Assembly (NCBI RefSeq): GCF_000512585.2
Contig: NC_089243.1
Coordinates: forward strand, 1,302,001-1,366,000
Source: Kwoniella bestiolae CBS 10118
Taxonomy: Eukaryota; Basidiomycota; Tremellomycetes; Tremellales; Cryptococcaceae
Direction: 5' to 3'
DNA length: 64,000 bases
The notes under the pieces were generated by a model. That model made no database searches. It worked only from the letters and a program-made list of their open reading frames with translations, and was not told the DNA's origin. A program made the translations under genes and the position numbers. Numbering within the stretch: the first letter of the stretch is position 1; each line of letters starts with the position of its first letter. This document shows, piece by piece, positions 33,544 through 43,834 of this stretch.

Positions 33544-34480
33544 TGAGGGAAGACGAGAATTTCGTGCTTGATTTGTTATGGTACTGTACAGTACGTGGAT
33601 TGTGTTTATTGGTGAATATGTATATAGTACGCACAATGAGACGGCGTGATCTGTTCGTCCTACACAGAGGCCATGACTAACCCGAGCAGAGAGTAAGATG
33701 CGGTCACTGACTGTCGACTCGTGTAGGCAATGATCGATGATTAGTCAGCAACAGCACTTCGCTTTGCTGAGATAACCAAATCCAATTCATCACCGAACCA
33801 CCTCCACAAAGACATCAGATCAGCGTGGCTCTGAAACGGTTGCGAGCGGATGCAATCTTCCTCTATTTCCGCCGGTACGGTCAAATGATGATCCTCTTCC
33901 TCGTATGGTACAGCCGATTATGCAAGACAAGACAAGACTGGTCCGAAAAGTACGGTACGGTACAGCAGGGTTTTTCACTCGGTAACCCGCCGTATTTCGA
34001 AACACCACTGTACTGCAGCTACTCCATCCGTCATGCAGTGCAAGTCAAGTGGTGACTACCTCACTCAAAAATCGAAAAATCACATATTCCCACATTCCCA
34101 TCTTCACAACTTCCCGTGCCTGAGTCTGAGCCGGAACGATCGATTGACCCTTGTTTTTAACGTAATTGCTTAAGTAAGACGACATCGGGTAGGACTGATG
34201 ATTGATAAGCAGCGGTTCGAGAAAGTGGATCTGATGAGATATGATGTGATGCAAAGGTATCCGGAGACCGAGGCGAGCCATACGAAAAGAACAAAATATG
34301 ATGAAGAGTGATGTGATCGATGTTGTGACTTGTTGCGTTATAGGTGGTGGTTAAGGTATAAATAAATATCAAGATGCATAGAACATCTCCCCCCTCTCCC
34401 CAACAACCAAACATCCCAACTATCCCCCTACTCGCATATACGCCTACAACTCTATTCAGTAACTACAAACACCAACAAAA
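33544..34480. other. Intergenic region between NmrA-like paralogs 2 and 3
   Basis: 937 bp, the largest gap in the tandem array. It contains GTACG/ACAAG short repeats at about 33925-33966, CGG-AGA-CCG at 34262-34270 and a TATA box at 34357-34364. No coding remnant of a further paralog could be recognised. Confidence 0.5.
34357..34364 (+). promoter_or_regulatory. TATA box of NmrA-like paralog 3
   Basis: TATAAATA, 124 nt upstream of the ATG at 34481. An inverted CGG-N3-CCG site lies 86 bases further upstream (34262-34270). Confidence 0.55.
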
Positions 34481-35603
34481 ATGTCTTCCCCCACCGTCAT
34501 TGGATTCCTAGGCTTCACCGGTCTAGTCGGATCATCGATCTTACCTCACCTCCTTGAATTTAACGAACAAGGTAAGATCAAATTGATCATCCTCCACAGA
34601 GAGGGATCGGACCTCTCAAAGATTCCCGAGGGGATTGACAAGAGGTTGATCGATCTGAGTGAGAATGGGAAGGACCTTAACAAGAAAGCTGTGGAAGGCT
34701 TGGAAGTCGTCTTGTAAGTCTTCCGTCCTGTTCACCTCGCTGTCCATCTGCCCGTGCTGATGTCAATGTCAGATCAACCGTGTCGGGCGAAGCCCTCAAA
34801 GCTCAGACATACCTCGTCGACGCTCTTGAAGGATCGCCCACCCTCAAGTCGTTCGTGCATTCCGACTTCGGGACCAACTGGACCCCCAAGGAGCTTGAAG
34901 CACCAGGATTGACCATCATCGGAGTCAAGGAGGAGGTCGTCAAGCATGCTGAGGAGAAGGGGGTCCCCTTAACTCATGTGCGAGTAGGAGCGTTCGATGT
35001 ATACGTCTTCAAGTTTAGGTGAGTCCCCTTTACCATCTCCCATACCTTACACGATATGTCCAGTGGAATGTGAGCTGACGAGCTGTACTGGATGTAGAGC
35101 TGCTGGTACTGATCTTCAGACGAATGTCGTTCAGGAATTTAGAAACTCCTTGAAGAACCCTCTGAGAATTACGTGAGTGTCCCGAATCCTTGTCTTATTA
35201 CGCAGGAATATGAATCATAGTACCATAGTACGATAGAATGCTGACTTTCCCACCTCTATCCTACAGCTCAATCCCCTTCCTAGGCTACGCCACCGCCCAA
35301 CTCCTCCTCTTCCCCGACTCCCTCGCTGGCCAGACCTATCAGGTATACGACTATCAACCCACCGGGCAGGAGCTCATAGATGTACTGACTAAGTTGAACG
35401 GATCCAAGCCCCAGATCACCCAGTTCACAGAGAAGGAATACCAAGAAGGTATCAAGGTTCCTGGGGTGGGGGCCATCTTGTCTGCTATCAAAGCTAAATG
35501 GGGAGATGACAACTGGGGTCCCGAGAGAAACTTGCCCGAATTCAAGGATTGGCAGACTAAGAGTTTGGAGGAGTTCGTGGGTGATTGGAAGGCCAAGTTG
35601 TAG
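34481..35603 (+). CDS. NmrA-like / isoflavone-reductase-like oxidoreductase, paralog 3
   Basis: Four exons (34481-34713, 34773-35018, 35098-35172, 35267-35603) give 296 residues. GFTGLVGSSILPHL is the dinucleotide-binding turn and LIILHREGSDLSKIP the strand-2 region. KSFVHSDFGTNWTPKEL replaces the PSDFG of paralogs 1 and 4. VKEEVVKHAEEKGVPLTHVRVGAF follows, then YDYQPTGQELIDVLTKLNG. Exon 1 is one codon shorter than in the other copies and exon 4 is longer; intron positions and phases are the same. Expected to be a soluble NADP(H)-binding reductase of unknown substrate. Confidence 0.9.
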
Positions 35604-36083
35604 GGCCGATGATTATAAGCCCAGATATAGCCATATATGAATATATGAATATATGAATATATGTATACATCTAGACGATCGTTCATGTATTTGTTGATAT
35701 CCTACGCACTACATTGCTTGCGGCAGTCCACTCCACTGTAGATCTGAGGGAGGTCACGAGATGTCGAAGCTGGCGTCATCAGTAGCGGGAGGATCAAGGT
35801 GACTCACGCATGCACATTTGACACACCTGCATATTGGTGTAAGTACTGAACGCGTGTGAAAGGGATGCGATGCTTACGAATGCTTTTGCATAAAGCTGCA
35901 TGAACCTCGTCAAGTGACTGACGGACAAGCTGTCTGCGTAGATTCACTCACCTCCAACTCAAATATTGTATGTTAATATAACTTGGGTTCTCACCCTCTC
36001 TGTAATTGTTCACTTGGAACAAAGCTCATTCGTCTACGTTTGTTCATCATCACTTAGATATCAAGTCAAACCAACATATAACA
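35604..36083. other. Intergenic region between NmrA-like paralogs 3 and 4
   Basis: 480 bp with an octanucleotide microsatellite at 35633-35663 just after the paralog-3 stop. Unlike paralogs 1-3, no clear TATA box was found before paralog 4; the nearest AT-rich element is about 35970. Confidence 0.5.
35633..35663. repeat. Octanucleotide microsatellite (ATATATGA)n
   Basis: Nearly four tandem copies of ATATATGA directly after the paralog-3 stop codon, likely within its 3' untranslated region. Confidence 0.9.
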
Positions 36084-37208
36084 ATGTCACCAGTTCTCGT
36101 CGGGTTACTAGGATTCACCGGGACCGTCGGTTCCGCCCTCTTACCTCCCCTCATCGAAGCTCATAAATCCAATAAGATCGATCTGGTGATTCTCCACAGG
36201 GAGTCTTCAAACACCTCCCAAATCCCTTCTGACCTTGGAATCACATTCAGAGCAGTGCAGCTAGATGATAAAGGGGAGAAGAAGAATCGGGAGGCGGTCA
36301 AGGATTTGGAAGTTGTCATGTGGGTGATCAGATTCACTTCTTTACCCATCATATGCACTTAGATCACCTTTACTGCTTGTTGCTCATGGAGTATCATTTA
36401 TACCTGTAGCTCTGCCTTGGGAGCGACCGCAATTGATTCTCAAAAGTACCTGATCGAAGCACTAGCGGGCTCGTCAAAGCTCAAGACGTTCATACCATCC
36501 GACTTCGGATTCACTTTCACCGAAGAGGAACTTTCATACCCTGCTTTGAAGCCATTACAACTCAAGAAGGAGATTGCCGACATAGCTGGGAAGATGAACG
36601 TACCAATTACAAATGTTAGGGTTGGGTTGTTTGATTACTACTTCTATGCGTACAAGTGGGTGTTCCTCTCTCTCTGAACCGTCGTTGACGTTTCATTGGG
36701 ACAACAAAGACTGATCATACTGTTTTGGGTCTTGCGCACAGATTCGCCGGGACAGACGTGAAAGAAAACACCGTTGAAGTCTACCATGACGCGCTAAAGA
36801 ACCCTCTGAGGATCACGTGAGTATACCACTCGTTCCGTACGTACTAAAAATCGTTCGTGCACTAATAATCCTTGTAGATCGCTTGCTTATCTGGGACACG
36901 CCATTACCCAACTTTCTCTCCGACCATCCGCCATAGCTGGAAAGACCATTGCCCTATACGATCTCCAACCAACAGGCCAAGAGATCATCGATGTCCTCAC
37001 GAAGATCCATGGGAAACCTACGAAGGTGACGGATTATACCGATGAACAGTACGAGAAGGATATGGGCGATCTTGTATCTGCCATTTCTGCCAGTGTCAAG
37101 CTCAAGTGGGGTGATAACTCCTGGGCAAAGGAGGAGAAGGTCGAGGTTGATGGGTGGAAGAATAAATCTTTCGAGGAGCTTACAAGGGCTTTTCTCAAAG
37201 GTAATTGA
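36084..37208 (+). CDS. NmrA-like / isoflavone-reductase-like oxidoreductase, paralog 4
   Basis: Four exons (36084-36319, 36410-36655, 36742-36816, 36878-37208) give 295 residues. The start MSPVLVGLLGFTGTVGSAL carries GxxGxxG. LVILHRESSNTSQIPSDLG, KTFIPSDFGFTFTEEEL, the lysine-rich LQLKKEIADIAGK and VPITNVRVGLFDYYFYAY follow, then YDLQPTGQEIIDVLTKIHG. It is closest in motif detail to paralog 1 (PSDFG, KIHG, EEKVEVDGW near the C-terminus), although paralog 1 is inverted and 9 kb away. Function as for the other paralogs: NADP(H)-dependent reductase or redox sensor, substrate unknown. Confidence 0.9.
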
Positions 37209-37596
37209 GATGAGATTGTTTTGGCGAAGAACTATGTATCTTAAGTAATGTCTTCGACGAGTTTGATCAATGGGAATTTAATTAGGCTGAATCGGAGACC
37301 AAAGAACATTCTTTATCATGATCTTTTGACCGTGCCCCATAATGGTGACTGAGACCGTGTGATCCGAAATATCCGGAAAGTGGAGGATGTGGTTATGAGC
37401 TCATGATTTCAAGACAGATCATCAAATCCTCCACTCTATGAGCTCATGCATGAGCGCATCGACTACCGTATTCTTACCAAATGAATAAGCACGATCATTA
37501 CTGCCTTTCATACGAGCAAACATATATAAACCACGTCCGCGTCGTTGACAGAACTGCCATAAACAAAACAAACAAACGAACATAAAACAGCTCACC
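37209..37596. other. Intergenic region and promoter of the MDR oxidoreductase
   Basis: 388 bp, with TATATAAA at 37523-37530 and a TCCGGA palindrome near 37370. No gene is seen. Confidence 0.5.
37523..37530 (+). promoter_or_regulatory. TATA box of the MDR oxidoreductase gene
   Basis: TATATAAA, 67 nt upstream of the ATG at 37597. Confidence 0.55.
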
Positions 37597-39182
37597 ATGT
37601 CCACAAACGATATTCCCAAGACTATGAAAGCGATCGTCCAGCAAGAGAAGGTGGGTTGTAAATCTCCTCAGGGTACCACGTCGTACTACCACATTCCACT
37701 TACACATGACTTCTCATGTTGCAGGAACGATGGATCTCCATCCAGGAGATTCCCGTCCCTCAACTTGACTCCAACGAGGTATTGATCAAGGTCGATTACG
37801 CAGCTCAGGTGAGTGATGTATCATTTCCCTGCAATCTCGGTCGATTGCTGAGATCGTGCATTGGACTGGACAGAACCCTACCGACTGGAAACATGCGTAC
37901 AAACAATCGGAACCTGGCGTCATCAACGGTTGTGATTTTGCCGGAACCATCGTCAAGCTCGGAGAGAACTTGAAGATACCCTTGAAGGTTGGTGATAAGA
38001 TTGCTGGATGTACACACGGAGGTATCTATAAGGACAGAGGAAGTTATGCAGAGTACGCTAGGATTGAGAGTGATATGTGCTTTAAGATTCCCGAGGGCTT
38101 AAAACCTGAGGAGGCTGCTACATATGGAGTAGCTTGGGTAACTGCTTGTCAAGTGAGTTCTTTCAATGCTACTTGACATCTCGACCAAGTTTATGCCAGA
38201 ATCTGCAGCTGAAGGGCGAATCTGACCTTCCAGGCTATCCTAGAGAGTCAAAAGCACGCTTTCCCTCCTGAGAAGGTACCCGAAGGATCATGGGTGAGTC
38301 GCCTTGCGTGATATGAATTACCTCACCGTGCTTAGTTCGATAAGATGATAGTTGTCATATGCTGACGAGACATACAGTACATCATTAACGGAGCCTCTTC
38401 CTCCGTCGGCCTCTTCGCCATCCCCTTAGCCAAAGCACTTGGGTACAAAGTCCTCGGAGTATGCTCACCCCATTCCTTCGACTTGATCAAATCGTACGGT
38501 GCCGACGAAGCTGTCTCGTACCACGATAAAGACGCTGCCATCGCAAAAGCTAAGGAAATCACCGGAGGAGGTGTCCCTTTCGCATTTGATACCATCTCAG
38601 AAAGTGAGACTTGGAAGTTGACCGTAGCGATGATGGGAGATAAGGCGAAACAATTGAACCTCATCCTCATGCCGCCAAGTGAAGAGGATCAGAAGAAGTA
38701 CGCCCCTGGAGTTAAGATCGATTGGACTTTGATGTACACCTTGTTCGGTAGGGTGAGTTGCATTCCCATCCTACATCACAACTTTAACCCGAAAACCTAC
38801 GGGCTAACAAGTCATATTCCAATCATCAGGAATTCAACTTCACCCCTGTAGCACCCAAACCAATGATCATCCCTGCCAAACCTGAAGATCGTAAATTCGG
38901 TGAAGATGTCTTCGCCAAGACCCCCGAACTCATCACTAAGTACGGTATCAAGCCCAACCCTGTTGATCTGAGATCCGGCGGGCTGAACGACGTTTCTGAT
39001 GGGTTCAAACACATGAAAGTGAGTCGTTTCGCAACCCGCATGTGATTGTTCCTGTGACTGCTGTTATGGAGACCTTTCCTTGGGCTGAATCGTCGCGCCT
39101 CAAAGACTGATCGCTGACAAATCTCTCTTACATTTAGGATGGAAAAGTATCAGGAAAGAAACTCGTCTACAAGATCGCTTGA
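37597..39182 (+). CDS. MDR-superfamily oxidoreductase, trans-enoyl-reductase-like (ToxD/LovC type)
   Basis: Seven exons (37597-37650, 37725-37808, 37874-38152, 38234-38293, 38378-38752, 38830-39018, 39138-39182) give 361 residues, and all six introns are phase 0. The GroES-like half shows MKAIVQQEK, NEVLIKVDYAAQNPTDWK and GCDFAGTIVKLGENL. The Rossmann half shows YIINGASSSVGLFAIPLAKAL and IKSYGADEAVSYHD. No zinc ligand cysteines are seen in the structural-lobe position, so it is of the zinc-independent enoyl/quinone reductase kind using NADPH. Fungal relatives act beside polyketide synthases or alone in detoxification. It follows three NmrA-like reductases on the same strand, suggesting a shared pathway. 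Confidence 0.88.
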
Positions 39183-39394
39183 ACCGATCGAGCATTTGAA
39201 AAGAGTAAATTATAGAAGATATACATCAAGTATCGGAAGAAGAATATATGGATGAAAACGGGGAGCATGAATGCTGTATTTGGAAGTCATATCCATCGTG
39301 AGAATATTACAATAACATACCTTCTCTGCTGCATTAGGAATCACTCGTCATCACATCATATCTGTCTTCTTAAGGTCATGTGAGCGAGACCCTC

Positions 39395-40480
39395 TCAAAT
39401 CCCACAAGTGACACTCGTTGCGACCTTTCCGTTCAGCCATATCTCCATATACTGCTTTCCCTTCTCTGATCCTCCATCGGACACCTTGATTTCCAATTCT
39501 GATGGTATTGTTATCGGTCTCTTGAGCTCAACTTCCATCCAGATCTTCTTTCCCTTCCCTACCTCCATTGCACGTAGCTTGTCGGATGACTCGTAAATAG
39601 CTTTAGCAACCACATGATTTCCGTGCGCTATCTTCTTCCTGAACCCTAGGAGCCTAGCTGCAATGTCCGATGTATGTATCGGATTATAATCTTTCGACAA
39701 CTTAGCCCACGTAGAGGGTTCCTTCTCACCTATGCTAAACTCTCCTATTGGTTCTACTGCGATATCTTGAGAGCGGTTATGCACACCAGGAGGTACCGGG
39801 TGTTTATGAAATTGGAGCGACGTGAATTCCTGCCTATATATCGCTTCTCCCTTGAAAAGGAGTTCAACGATAATAGTGAATTCCCAACCCCTCTTAACTT
39901 TCTTGACATCCTTATCCAGCCTTGATCTAGCCACCAAATCCACCTTCTTGCCTTGTATACTATCCTCTAGTGATTTCTGGCACAGAGAAGGATCGAGAAG
40001 TTCGAACCTGTTTCTCACATTGACTGAACCGACTGGATCTATCGGGCAATTCACCTTGGATAGGAGGAGCAGCATGGAGGGTTCCGTCAGGGCCGATAAG
40101 AGTAGTTGTAGATGGTATGGATTGGAGAGGATCTGGTCGTGGGTGATAGGGGTGGCGGAGATACATTGAATGTATGTTTGGATATCTGACGAGGTGATGA
40201 GGAAAGGCATGGAGAGTGATGAATCCACTTTATCTAGGGTATGTTGTGTTCCATCATGATTTACTGAAAGGGGCGATCCGATACCTATTCTGCGGAGGGT
40301 GCTTCGTGCGATGTGATAGAGAAGTAGGACGGTTACTCTCGTACCGCTCAATTCTCTTGTCGGGAAATCGAGTTTTGTTTCGCTGGATTCGGTGAGAAGT
40401 GGAGTGAGGGCTCTGAGTGTCAAATGATAAAGGTAGAGCAAGAAGGTTATGGAGGTTGTGGTGATGAGCAGTAATATCAT
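39395..40480 (-). CDS. MaoC-like (hotdog fold) dehydratase/hydratase domain protein, membrane-anchored
   Basis: A single exon of 361 residues if the start is 40480, which puts a hydrophobic helix (MILLLITTTSITFLLYLY) right at the N-terminus. An in-frame ATG at 40570 would add 30 residues. The C-terminal part has the hydratase-2 signature: LSKDYNPIHTSDIAARLLG then KKIAHGNHVVAKAI, the D-x-N-P-x-H...G...HG pattern of MaoC proteins with the catalytic Asp and His. The middle region probably forms a second, degenerate hotdog. Such proteins hydrate enoyl-CoA or act in fatty acid metabolism; the exact substrate is unknown. It is convergent with the enoyl-reductase-like gene 212 bp away. Confidence 0.82.
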   Translation of the reverse strand: MILLLITTTSITFLLYLYHLTLRALTPLLTESSETKLDFPTRELSGTRVTVLLLYHIARSTLRRIGIGSPLSVNHDGTQHTLDKVDSSLSMPFLITSSDIQTYIQCISATPITHDQILSNPYHLQLLLSALTEPSMLLLLSKVNCPIDPVGSVNVRNRFELLDPSLCQKSLEDSIQGKKVDLVARSRLDKDVKKVKRGWEFTIIVELLFKGEAIYRQEFTSLQFHKHPVPPGVHNRSQDIAVEPIGEFSIGEKEPSTWAKLSKDYNPIHTSDIAARLLGFRKKIAHGNHVVAKAIYESSDKLRAMEVGKGKKIWMEVELKRPITIPSELEIKVSDGGSEKGKQYMEIWLNGKVATSVTCGI

Positions 40481-40823
40481 ACTGCTTGGTCTATCTGCAC
40501 ATATAATATGAAGTGCATTTATGTATCTCTGTATAAGTAATCCCACATAAACACAATGGCGAAACAACATCCACTGTGAATTGCAATGTGAAATACCTGT
40601 AACCCGGCCTAACAGGAACAGAACCGTAATTGGATACGAATTGATTACAACAAATCCTAATCAATTATAACGCCACAGCTGGTCCATGTGTTCTAGTGCT
40701 GTACAGGGCACCAGCCTCCGTTCATAAGTCCGCATCTTCAACAGGTTCAGTACTACTTCAGTACTGCTATGCATGCAATTCGTTTACACACGCGTAGAGC
40801 TCTCGCATCACCACACCCATGTC
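40481..40823. other. Intergenic region
   Basis: 343 bp: the upstream region of the MaoC-like gene and the 3' flank of the following minus-strand pseudogene. No further feature is seen. Confidence 0.4.
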
Positions 40824-41604
40824 TCATTGACCCTGGTGGCTATCATGGCCCCAATTGTATGGATCTGAATTGTTCAGGAGACCCAAAGAGAAGTCACAAT
40901 TCTCATTGCCATCACTTTGTTGCGCATGCGAACACTCATTCGTCTGGAACGTCCATTCGGCAGGAAAAGCGGCGTTCACGTCGGGCTTACCTCGATTACT
41001 GGAGCCCGGGATTGGTTTGGTCTCTTGGAGGACCAGTTTAATTCTCCAATGGTCCGGATCAGCCTCGCTGTGCGTTCGGTTGAGGTTGATTCGTCGGAGC
41101 TCAGGATGCCACCATGCGACATAATCGTTGTAAAGATCTGAAGGCTGAAATCCACCTTGGTGGGTTTTAAAGGAGACAAATGATACTTGATGCCCATTAG
41201 AATCACTCTTACAGTTTGGCTCGGCGCCAGGTAACTTGACTCGACTGTACTGAAACTCGATGGCGTGTTGATATAGGTTGCCCAGCTTGGTCACCATGTC
41301 TTGCTGATATTTTGGGGATCGGTCGGACACGCTCTGAGTGAGCTGTGTTTCGGTGAGGTGAAAGTTCCCCACCTCTGGAACCGGGATGGATATGGTAACC
41401 CCCGGTACTTTCAACGCAATTCAGGTCGCACGATGATGCATCCGGATGCGTAGCCGGAGAAAGCAACAGGGCTATCGGATTTGTTCCGCGTGCCCATAGA
41501 TTTCCGGTTTTCCGATCGTAATATGCGGTGAGGACAACTGACGTGGCCAGGTGAGGCTTGAATAATCGATCCTGTGTTTGTCCCGAGCTTCCCGCTGACA
41601 TCAT
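40824..41604 (-). pseudogene. Frameshifted gene A, homologous to gene B at 42.3-43.1 kb; unknown function
   Basis: Two overlapping minus-strand frames give one protein when read in order. The first (41604 to about 41410) covers VVLTAYYDRKTGNLWARGTN and ends CDLNCV. The second (41414-40824) continues VPGVTISIPVPEVGNFHLTE to the stop. The switch falls at about 41412-41418 with no intron signals. Gene B shows matching sequence straight across this point (GLSCV before, GDVVSLNLPPGFDIELTQ after), so a one-base change in A is the simplest reading. Features seen are an acidic, Asn-rich product of about 250 residues with conserved W and C residues. No domain is recognised. A sequencing error would make it an intact gene. 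Confidence 0.55.
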
Positions 41605-42261
41605 GGGTGTGAGCGTACAGAGACGAAATTAGCGGATACGAAGTACGATAGTTGTGGTTGCAATCAGCGAACGATGCTGCGGTCGTGGTGTGATATCGAA
41701 GGAGACAACATGGAGCTGGGGGTCATATAAATACATATATATACCATGTTTGAGAGGGTAAACCTCGGTGAAGCAACGTATCGTCATGCAACGTACTACA
41801 AAGGGTGTCTGCATAGCCTCAGTATCTTGATCGAAGGACTGCACCTAGGGCGAAGGTCATCAGGTTCTGGGCCCAGCACTCCTTTTACTCTGAAGGATCA
41901 GCGAAACCGTTAACCCTTGATGATATATAGGATGACGCTATATGACCAACCAAGAAGACGTAACCTGGTATCACTACAATGGTAAGATTCAAGCTCTATT
42001 GTATCTGCGAGACAGGTTCAAACAATTTCCGATGAAATCGAGATCATCTGAAGGGAGAGCCTCAATGCACAGCAATCCGCTTCTTCCTTCTGGTGAAAGA
42101 AGACAGACCCCGGTCTAGGCCTCAACAGCTATGTCGATCCATCAAAGATTGACGTCCCATCGATACCTCTTTGCATATCGTCTAGGTGAACGCCGTCAGA
42201 CAGCACCATACGATTATATAGCATTGAAAGTCAATCATAGGCCAGAAATGATGCACGGAGA
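41605..42261. other. Intergenic region between genes A and B
   Basis: 657 bp, with short frames only. The minus-strand stretch 41629-41844 may hold upstream sequence of gene A, but no start or signal peptide can be fixed. Confidence 0.35.
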
Positions 42262-43145
42262 TCAAGGGTGTGTATCCTCCAGATATTCGCCCCCCTCGCT
42301 CGATCCCCCTGAATGGCGCATTACCCAATTACCGCAGATTTCCATCTTGTCCATATGAGAAACACTCTCCGAGTCCTTCGCGTTCGCATCAGTCACCTCA
42401 ATTCGGGGTATTCCAGCCTTCCTAGTCCAGTTTGAAGGTATCTCCGTAAGATCCACTACAGACCCGTGGGACATCTCAGGAGCTCTGGCCCAATACATAT
42501 CTACCCTCGTCCACCCCTCTCCATGATTCGTTTATCTGCTTATCCCAGTTTGTCGCCTTTCATCGGGGCGAAACAATCGTCGTACAGCTTTTCCGATGGA
42601 TAGTTCAATCTAAAGGTATCTAGAGATACCAATGATGTGTGATGTTTCTCAGACAAACTTCGACACTTGCGTGCCCACTTTCCCACATTCGTCAGGTGAA
42701 GACCTTGGAAGGGCGCATGTGCGTCGGGTTCCGGAGCTTTGATTCTGCCCAGATGGTAAGCTGTCGCGCGATAATGAGATTCGGCGGTCTTCCCGATAAG
42801 TGATCTGACAGCCTGGGGATCCATGGAAGTCATTTCCTCTTGTGTAAGCTCGATGTCGAATCCGGGGGGTAGATTTAGAGAGACCACATCTCCTTCTTGG
42901 GGTAACACACAGCTGAGACCACATTTCGCATGGTCGTCATGTACCACGCCAATGGAGTAAATCGGACCGTGGGCGTTTCCGCCGTTTCGCCACAGGCGGC
43001 CAGTGGTGTTGTCAAACTCGAAAGTGGTGTTGACTGAGATGGCAATGTCAGGGACGAAATTTTGGCCATCAGGTCCTGTGGAAGCATTGGGGGAAACCAT
43101 GATGACAAGAGGCGGTGCAAAATTTAACTGCTCGTTAGGTTGCAA
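42262..43145 (-). pseudogene. Gene B, paralog of gene A, probably interrupted; unknown function
   Basis: The frame 43145-42540 codes about 200 residues containing FEFDNTTGRLWRNGGN, HAKCGLSCV, LNLPPGFDIELTQEEM, ESHYRATAYHLGRIKAPE and HHTSLVSLDTFRLNYPSE. These align with gene A in order. It stops after KGDKLG, but similarity to the end of gene A resumes in another frame at about 42525-42262 (EGWTRVDMYWA, then IPSNWTRK, where gene A has DHWRIKLVLQ and FPAEWTFQ). No splice pair joins the two parts. Either a premature stop shortened the protein or the gene is decayed. A pyrimidine tract ending in gcag just inside the first frame (about 43129) suggests an upstream exon may exist. Confidence 0.5.
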
Positions 43146-43834
43146 GGAGATGTAGAAACGTGTCTATGGTCTTGCGAAATGGGATGTACGGCGGTTGTCA
43201 CAATGTGGAACCATACCACCGACATGGGTGATATATGGTCTAGTCTACAAGTGAACGAGGACTCAAGCCTTCGGTCCTTTCACAGTTTTGAAGGCGAAAG
43301 TCCAGTCACAGCACACCAGTGGGCTTCTTACGGGTCATATCGCTGTTTGTCAGTAAGCCTCTCGCTTACAGTATTGATTTCGAAAGGAGCGCAGGCCAAA
43401 GACAGACGCTTCGTCCTGGATCCTTTCGCGTTGTTCGCACAGCATCACGGTCTAGTTTTGTCTGATGAGAAGACATGCCTCTACACATCGGTAGGATGTG
43501 GTTGCGCGACAAGACCGCCTACCCTACCATATCATACACGAATTGTTGTGTGTAGCGATGGGAATCAGATGTTGTTTGTAGAGTAGTATAGAACTGTAGC
43601 ATGCCACGCCACAAGTGCACAATCAGCATTCCATCATCCTAATCGCACAAGCCTTGTATAAAAACAACATGATGACAAACACAATCATCCACTAATTACT
43701 CATATGCGTCCGTGGATGGAACCCATACAGCTTCTTGTATCCCTTCAAACTATGCATTTTGTCTGCTTATTCTTGTTCGTTAAATTACAAGGGTCCCCGG
43801 GAATATATCCAGTCAATCAAGGTCTAATCAGGAG
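43146..43834. other. Intergenic region
   Basis: 689 bp between divergent gene B and the F-box-like gene. Open frames here are short and no domain is visible. An upstream exon of gene B could lie in it. Confidence 0.4.

Noticed and set aside
33925..33966. Short ACAAG and GTACG runs, considered as a mobile-element border
   Set aside because: Only two to three copies of a few bases, with no terminal inverted repeats, no target duplication and no transposase nearby.
37597..40480. A polyketide or NRPS cluster around the enoyl-reductase-like gene
   Set aside because: ToxD/LovC-type reductases often sit beside PKS genes, but no KS, AT, ACP or adenylation motif occurs within the window.
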